This document shows positions 58,140 through 64,000 of a stretch of 64,000 nucleotides of DNA, one piece after another. The stretch's first letter is position 1. Each line of letters opens with the position of its first letter. The notes below the pieces were generated by a model that saw only the letters and a list, made by a program, of their open reading frames with translations, was not told the DNA's origin and ran no database searches. The stretch is from Distichodus sexfasciatus (taxonomy: Eukaryota > Chordata > Actinopteri > Characiformes > Distichodontidae), in assembly GCA_032718565.1 (NCBI GenBank), contig JAVGVS010000159.1, forward strand, positions 122,401-186,400. Direction: 5' to 3'. The position numbers and the translations under genes are program-made.

Positions 58140-59573
58140 TCAAACAAACAGCAGCAGACAAACTACACAGCGTCCTTTAGTGGACAACCTCGATGGTTTC
58201 CTCTAGTACACAGAACTACGTGAAAAAACTACACAGCACATTCGAGCAAGCGATCTACACTCTGTCCTCTGGCAAGACACTACATGCCTCCCTTTAGCAA
58301 GCAAACTACATGCTGCTGTTGAGCAGCCAATCTACACAGAACTCTGTAGTGGACAAACGACAGTGCCCTCTAGTGGTAAAACTACATCGCACTCTTTAGT
58401 GGGCAAACTATGTGACACCCTGTAGTGGACAAACTACCCAACGTCATCTAGTGAACACAAAAAATTTTTCTAGTGGGCAAACTATATGGCACCTCTAGTG
58501 GTTAAACTACACAGCACATTCTAGCAAGCAAACTACATGCCTCATTTTTGGCAAACAGACTACATGCTGCTGTTTAGCAGCCAAACCACACGGCGCCTTC
58601 TAGCAGAGAAACTACACGGCACTTTCTTTAGTGGGCAAACTACACAGTGCCATCTACTCGGCGCGCTCTAGCGGCCAAACTACACCGTGCCCTCCAGCAT
58701 CTGGACTATGCCTTCCAGCAAATAAACAGCACAGTGCCCTCTAGTGCACAAACGATCAGTGCCCTCTTTTGGACACAGTAACCTATGCCTTCTAGCAGAC
58801 CAAACGACACAATGCCCTCTAGTAGAGAAACGACACAGTGCCCTCCAGCGGACAAATGACACAGTGCCCTCCAGCAGACAAATGACACAGTGCCCTCTAG
58901 CGGACAAACGCCACAGTGCCCTCCAGCGGACGAACAAAACAGTGCCCTTTAGCGGACGAACAAAACAGTACCCTTTAGCGGACGAACAAAACAGTGCCCT
59001 CTAGTGGACACAGTGACCAATGCCTTCTAGCAGACCAAACGCCACAGTGCCCTCTAGCGGACAAACGCCACAGTGCCCTCTAGCGGACAAACGCCACAGT
59101 GCCCTCTAGCGGACAAACGCCACAGTGCCCTCTAGCGGACAAACGCCACAGTGCCCTCTAGCGGACAAACGCCACAGTGCCCTCTAGCGGACAAACGCCA
59201 CAGTGCCCTCTAGCGGACAAACGCCACAGTGCCCTCTAGCGGACAAACGCCACAGTGCCCTCTAGCGGACAAACGCCACAGTGCCCTCTAGCGGACAAAC
59301 GCCACAGTGCCCTCTAGCGGACAAACGCCACAGTGCCCTCTAGCGGACAAACGCCACAGTGCCCTCTAGCGGACAAACGCCACAGTGCCCTCTAGCGGAC
59401 AAACGCCACAGTGCCCTCTAGCGGACAAACGCCACAGTGCCCTCTAGCGGACAAACGCCACAGTGCCCTCTAGCGGACAAACGCCACAGTGCCCTCTAGC
59501 GGACAAACGCCACAGTGCCCTCTAGCGGACAAACGCCACAGTGCCCTCTAGCGGACAAACGCCACAGTGGCAG
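58140..59573. repeat. 26-bp minisatellite with a degenerate-to-perfect gradient
   Basis: From about 59030 to 59568 the unit CAGTGCCCTCTAGCGGACAA ACGCCA repeats about 21 times essentially without change. From 58140 to 59030 the same motif appears as diverged forms (CCTCTAGTGGTAAAACTACA, CCCTCCAGCGGACAAATGAC) with irregular spacing of 26 bp or more. It has no coding significance; the frames across it are artefacts. Confidence 0.92.
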
Positions 59574-60140
59574 CACGCACAACCTGATAAATGGATCTTT
59601 TTTTCTCATTTGTTATATCAGTACAGATTTACCAGCGGCCAGCTCATATTTTCATGTTGAAATTAAAGTTGTTGATTGTTTATTGGAAACACATGCAGGA
59701 GTGGTGTAAATGCTGCTCGTTGCTGGATTTCGGTGTAGAGTGAAAAAGCACGTTGTATTTAGTTTATTTCACTATTTTTGTTATTAGGTGTTTAGCGTGG
59801 GAGGAGGAAGTGTGTGAAACGTCCTGATAGGAAAAAATGCAAAACTCGAGTTACTGACCGCAGGGGCTCGTCAGCAACTTTTCCCTGTTTGTGTTTTTTC
59901 CTGTTCACAACAGCAAATGGGAATGCCAGGTGTGTGTGTGTGTGTGTGTGTGTGACAAAAAGATGAAGAACAACTGGAAACGGGCATTCTATGAGAGAAG
60001 AACGGATGAGAAGAGGAAAAGTGTGTGTGTGTGTGTGTGTGTGTGTTACCAGGGTTACCAGGGTGACACTATAAACGATAAGAGGAGAGGAAGGGGAAAC
60101 GATCTGCTCACGTTTGTTCACATATATCTCTCTCTCGTCC

Positions 60141-60174
<34 letters not shown>

Positions 60175-60199
60175 GGGCGGACACTGCTGGACTGGTGAA

Positions 60200-60690
60200 G
60201 CTCTTCTGCTCTCTGATTGGCTGTTGTATTCGAAGGGGGCGGGCCTTTGCCTTGTGTACAGAGACGGAGCAAAAGAAAGTAGGAGGGGGAGTAGTGAAAG
60301 AGAGAGAGAAAAAATGAGAGAGAGAGAAGCGCGGGAGAGCAGGGACATGAGCAGAGACATATAGAGTAAGTGAGTGAGAAGGAGACAGTGAAAATGAGAG
60401 AGAGAGGGAGGGCGGGAGAGCGAGAGCGTGGGCGTTTTGTTTTGCAATGGCAGCGGCGCTCGCTCGTTTCTGTTTGAGCCGCGCTCGTTCGCCGATCCCT
60501 TCTTCCCTCCTTCTCCTCCTCCTCCTCCTCTTCCCTCTGCACGCGTGCAGCCAGCTCCCTTGAGTCTGGGGGAAAAAGAAGAAGAAAAATAAACACAGCA
60601 AAGCAAGTCTTGTGCACCGGGATTCTCTCTCACACACACACGGACACACACGAGCGATCGAGAGCGGAGTAGCCTCGTCTCGGTGATGGT
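60200..60690 (+). promoter_or_regulatory. promoter-like block and candidate first exon
   Basis: An inverted CCAAT box (ATTGG, 60216-60220) and a GC box (GGGGGCGGGCC, 60235-60245) lie upstream of a CpG-richer stretch (GGCAGCGGCGCTCGCTCG, GCGCTCGTTCGCCGATCCC). It ends with ATG at 60686-60688 directly followed by the donor consensus GTGAGT. An exon holding only the start codon is a real pattern (cabin1 exon 2 above does it). The gene is unknown. Confidence 0.4.
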
Positions 60691-60839
60691 GAGTTTCTCT
60701 CCTTGGTTTTCTCTCGCGCTCCGTTTGTGTGTTTTCCGCCGTGAGAACGGAGGGCAGCGGAGGAGCGCGAGCACGTTCGTGAGAGAGGAATTCTTGCGGT
60801 GTTGCGCCGCTGGACGCGGGGGGTTAGAGCCAGGGAGGA

Positions 60840-61380
60840 GTTTGAGTGTGTGTATGTGTGTGTGTGAGTGAGAGAAAGAGACAGAGAGAACTATAAGACA
60901 AGCTAGAAAAGAACAGATGAGAAAAGAAAAAAGTGTGCCGGGAAGGTTGTGTGTGTTTTTTCTTGCGAGAGAGTGTGTATATGTGTGAGAAAGTGAGAGT
61001 GTGTGTATGTTTTTGGGAGAGAGTGTGTATGCATGTGTGAGCATGACTGATTGAGAGAGGGGGGAGAATGTGTGTGTGTGTGTATATGAGAGAAAGGGAG
61101 TGTGTGTGAACGAGAGAGTTTGTGTGTGCGCACGATTGATTTGAGAGAGAGGGAGTGTGTGTGCGTATGAGAGACTGATAGTGTCTGTATGATAGTTTGT
61201 GGTGTGTGTGTGTGTGTGTGTGTGAGAAAAAGGCTATAAGAAAAGGTACAAAAGAAAGGATCAGAAGAGAGAAAAAGTGTGTTGCGTGGACGTTACTTGT
61301 GTGTGTTTCTTAGAGAGCAAGAGTGTGTGTGTGTGTGTAGATGTGTGTGTTTGTGTGTGTGTGTGTGTGTGTGCTTGAAA
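60840..61380. repeat. GT/GA-rich low-complexity field
   Basis: Alternating GTGTGT and GAGAGA tracts. The 308-codon minus-strand frame and similar frames are translations of this repeat and of the CA/CT runs near 60.1 kb. Confidence 0.85.
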
Positions 61381-62238
61381 GAAAAAGACGGAGAACAACC
61401 AGAAAGAAACACTTCCACGGGACGAGCTACAAAAGAGCAGATGAGAAGAGGGGAAAGTGTGTGTTGTGTTGGGGGACAGGTTGTGAGTGTGTGTGCGAGT
61501 GAGTGTGTTTGCGTGTGCGCTCGTACAGCTTCCTCACGACTCCTGATGACAGTCTGCTCTCTCTCTCTCTCCCCGCTGTTCTGCGTCTCATCACGTCGAG
61601 GGCAGCCGTAATGACCACAAATGGAGCGAAAGGCTTCCAATCCGCATGAGTCAGAAACCCCGGGAACCTCCTCCTCCTCCTCCTCCTCCTCCTCCCCTCT
61701 CCTCGTCTTCCCCCTCTCCCTCCTTCCCTCCCTCCTTCCTGGTCACTCGCACTTCTGGAGAGAGAGGGGGGGAGAGAGAGAGAGCGAGCCTGTTAGGGCT
61801 GGACAGTTAATTGAAAGTTTTAAGTAGCCGATCTTCGGAGTGACTGATCGATATAATGCTGCTTGTGATTTTTGTTGTTATTTTATTCACAGTGCTACCT
61901 CAGTCTTCGAACCCCTTTCACTGCGAACGAATTTGGTGTACGGACGAATTTTTGGGGGCCAGAATCGAGCTCGCAGTACGACCGAATTCTTGGAAGGCGG
62001 ACCAAGCGGCGCGTCGTGATTTATACGGGACATTGCAACGTTAAAACGGAGCGCAGAAATTATTTTGTACTTTTGCCCCAATGTGAAATGACAAGAACCA
62101 TCAGTTTACTGGCATCTCTATCTGGCGATCACAATAATGCTGTGTCTTTTCACACGTATGTATCGTTTTTATACCAAAAATTGCAAAATATCCAACAAAA
62201 TCGCATTATTTTTCATCAAAATTGTTTATAATTTATAA

Positions 62239-62556
62239 GGGTGGCACGGTGGCGCAGTGGTTAGCACTGCCACCTCACAGCGAGAAGGTCCTGGGTTCCA
62301 TCCCCCGGTTTCTTTGTGGAGTTTTGTGCGCTCTCCCTGTGTTCGCGTGGGTTTTCTCCCAGTGGTCCTGTTTCCTCCCACAGTCGAAAGGAAGCACCAT
62401 AGGTTGATAGGTGACTCTAATTTGACTGAGAGTGTGTGAGTGTGAGTGTGTGCCCTGCGGTGGGTTGGTCTCCGCCTCGCGCCTCTAATTCCAGGGTAGT
62501 CTCCGGTCCCTGCGACCCCAAAAGGGATTAAGCGATTCAGAAAAATGAAATGAATA
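62239..62556 (+). repeat. tRNA-derived SINE-like repeat, family 1, best copy
   Basis: GGGTGGCACGGTGGCGCAGT, GGTTAGCACTGCCACCTCAC, CGCGTGGGTTTTCTCCCAGT, TAGGTGACTCTAATTTGACT and the tail GGGATTAAGCGATTCAG. It lies inside the element 61794-63327, so it inserted later or moved with it. Confidence 0.8.
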
Positions 62557-62852
62557 TATATTTTTTTAAAACTAGAGGTGCATTTCATAATAAAAAAGGA
62601 CGAGAAAGACGAGTGCGGGTCATGACGGTTACAGATATGCGAAGAGTCACGTCAAAATTTGGTGGCTTTGTGAAGAACGGTCACCGTGCAGTAAAGCCTC
62701 AAAACCTGAGCTCCATGTTAGTCTGTGGGGGGGGAAAAAACGGACGAAAAAATGGACAGAACTTGCAAACGAGTGCGTATATGAAAAATGTGTTTATAAA
62801 GACCCCTCGCCGCAATGGGCCACATGTTTTAGAGCTGGAACGAAGTTTCTAG

Positions 62853-63105
62853 CAGTTGGTGGCGTAACGGTAGGGCGTTCGCCCCGTGATCAGAAGGTCG
62901 CAGGTTCGAATCCAGGGCCAGTAGAGTTACCACTGAGGTACTCATGAGCAAGGTACCGTCCCCAAGCACTGCTCCCCGGGCGCTTGTTAGCTGCCCACTG
63001 CTCCTTCACAGATGGGTTAAATGCAGAGGTCACATTTGGTTGTGGTGCAGTGTGTGCTGTGCTGTGGTGTGTTCACAATGACAAATAATCACTCACTTTC
63101 ACTCT
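62853..63105 (+). repeat. tRNA-derived SINE, family 3, good copy
   Basis: A box TGGCGTAACGG at 62860-62870 and B box GGTTCGAATCC at 62903-62913, then the same body and CAAATAATCACTCACTTT tail as 52805-53045. The two copies are close, indicating fairly recent spread. Confidence 0.85.
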
Positions 63106-63761
63106 TAAACGTGTGGGATAAAAATATGTGTGTTCACCGCGCTCACATAAAGAGAATTCTGTTAATACTCTCCCTCCTGTGTTCATTTACTGTCCCCTTA
63201 AAACATACTAGTCTGAGTACCTTGTCGCGTGACTCACCCAAAACAGAATAATGGTTCATGAAACATAATCGAGGTGAAATCTTCATTTAATCATGATACT
63301 GATTTGAGTTCATATCGCCCAGCCCTAGCGCCTGTACCTCGGGGGCCAGCAGCAAAACATTGGGGTCTTGGCTTCAAAACGAACATGCGAAGGTGGGATT
63401 TTGTAACCTCGCTTCTCCCCCTTTATCGAGAACATCTTGCTCGAACTCGGCCGGTCGCGCGGCCGCTTGATTTAGAGCCTCGTCTTTGAACCGGCAGCTG
63501 CCTCTCTGTATCGGTTTCTGACTGCGGTTTTGTGGAGGAAGCGTTTCTGCAGCGTTGCGCTTGTGCGAAAAGAAAGAGTCGGTGGACCAGGCCACGTCGA
63601 AATGGCAAAGAAAAAAAATCTTGTGAATCTAATGAACCAAGTGGGTAGTGGCTTCGTCCCAAAAGGTGTGGCACCTGTGGTGGTCTGGGCGTTGTTAGTA
63701 ACGTAACAATACAACACAAACATCACAAAACAACGCATATGACACAGAAGTCACTGGGTGC

Positions 63762-63960
63762 AGCTGGTAGCGTAGCGGTTAGGGAGTTGTTCTCGCGATC
63801 AAAAGGTCGTCGGTTCGAGTCCCGGACTGTTAAAGGTACCGCTGAGGTACTCATGCATTGCTTCACAGGCGATGCCCAAAAGCTGCCCCACTGTTCCTTC
63901 ACGGATGAGACACACTTCACGATACGGAAGATACGTATCACACTACGATGCGTTTAACAA
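63762..63960 (+). repeat. tRNA-derived SINE, family 3, 3'-shortened
   Basis: TGGTAGCGTAGCGGTTAGGG head, B box GGTTCGAGTCC at 63812-63822, ACCGCTGAGGTACTCATGC body. The tail region differs from the good copies. 63340-63760 before it shows no gene. Confidence 0.7.
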
Positions 63961-64000
63961 TGCAGAAGTCACGATATGAGACAGAAGTCACGATACAATG

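Larger units (their letters stand above)
61794..63327. mobile_element. GGGCTGG-type element carrying two nested SINEs
   Basis: The ends are TAGGGCTGGACAGTTAATTG and GTTCATATCGCCCAGCCCTA, with flanks GAGCCTGT and GCGCCTGT (7 of 8). Inside are a family 1 SINE (62239-62556), a family 3 SINE (62853-63105) and repeat-like DNA at 61890-62230 (GTGCTACCTCAGTCTTCGAA). Confidence 0.65.

Noticed and set aside
59030..59568. CRISPR-like regular repeat
   Set aside because: Units are contiguous 26-bp tandem copies with no unique spacers, in a vertebrate genome; it is a minisatellite.
59792..61044. 285- and 308-codon minus-strand frames
   Set aside because: They run through CA, CT and GA microsatellites and a promoter-like block; they show no domain and only low-complexity composition.
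62855..62930. tRNA gene
   Set aside because: Same SINE family and the same body and tail as 52805-53045.

Overview
The window is nuclear DNA from a ray-finned (teleost) fish. The evidence is split genes with GT..AG introns, three recognisable vertebrate proteins, a very high load of CA/GT and CT/GA microsatellites, tRNA-derived SINEs and many short hAT-like DNA transposons. There are no prokaryotic features. I cannot name the species.

Layout: (1) 375-9190, minus strand: the first two coding exons of gna14, a Gq-class G-protein alpha subunit; the gene runs off the left edge and its 8.5 kb intron is full of old repeats. (2) About 9.2-14.2 kb: AT-rich intergenic DNA with a perfect 34-bp foldback. 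(3) 15626-22487, plus strand: a complete cep78 in 15 coding exons whose phases all close to give a 689-residue protein. (4) About 23.6-54.1 kb, plus strand: most of cabin1 (calcineurin-binding protein / HIRA-complex subunit), with a CCAAT-type promoter only about 0.6 kb beyond the cep78 poly(A) signal. About 30 coding exons are placed; the 3' part of the gene is not in the window. (5) 54.1-64 kb: no further cabin1 exon is visible. It holds nested SINE and hAT insertions, a 26-bp minisatellite, GT/GA-rich tracts and a promoter/first-exon-like block at 60.2-60.7 kb.

The three genes are not a functional unit. gna14 and cep78 lie head to head, as GNA14-GNAQ-CEP78 does in mammals, but no gnaq lies between them here. 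cabin1 follows cep78 tail to head.

The points most worth checking are: cabin1 introns that carry a CA repeat near the donor and a GT repeat at the acceptor, so the pre-mRNA could fold the splice sites together; a local cluster of frame-breaking indels in otherwise conserved cabin1 exons (38.7-42.1 kb); a hAT-like element sitting inside a SINE with a perfect 8-bp target duplication; and several further transposons whose ends and target duplications can be read directly. I found no evidence of a wholly new gene system.
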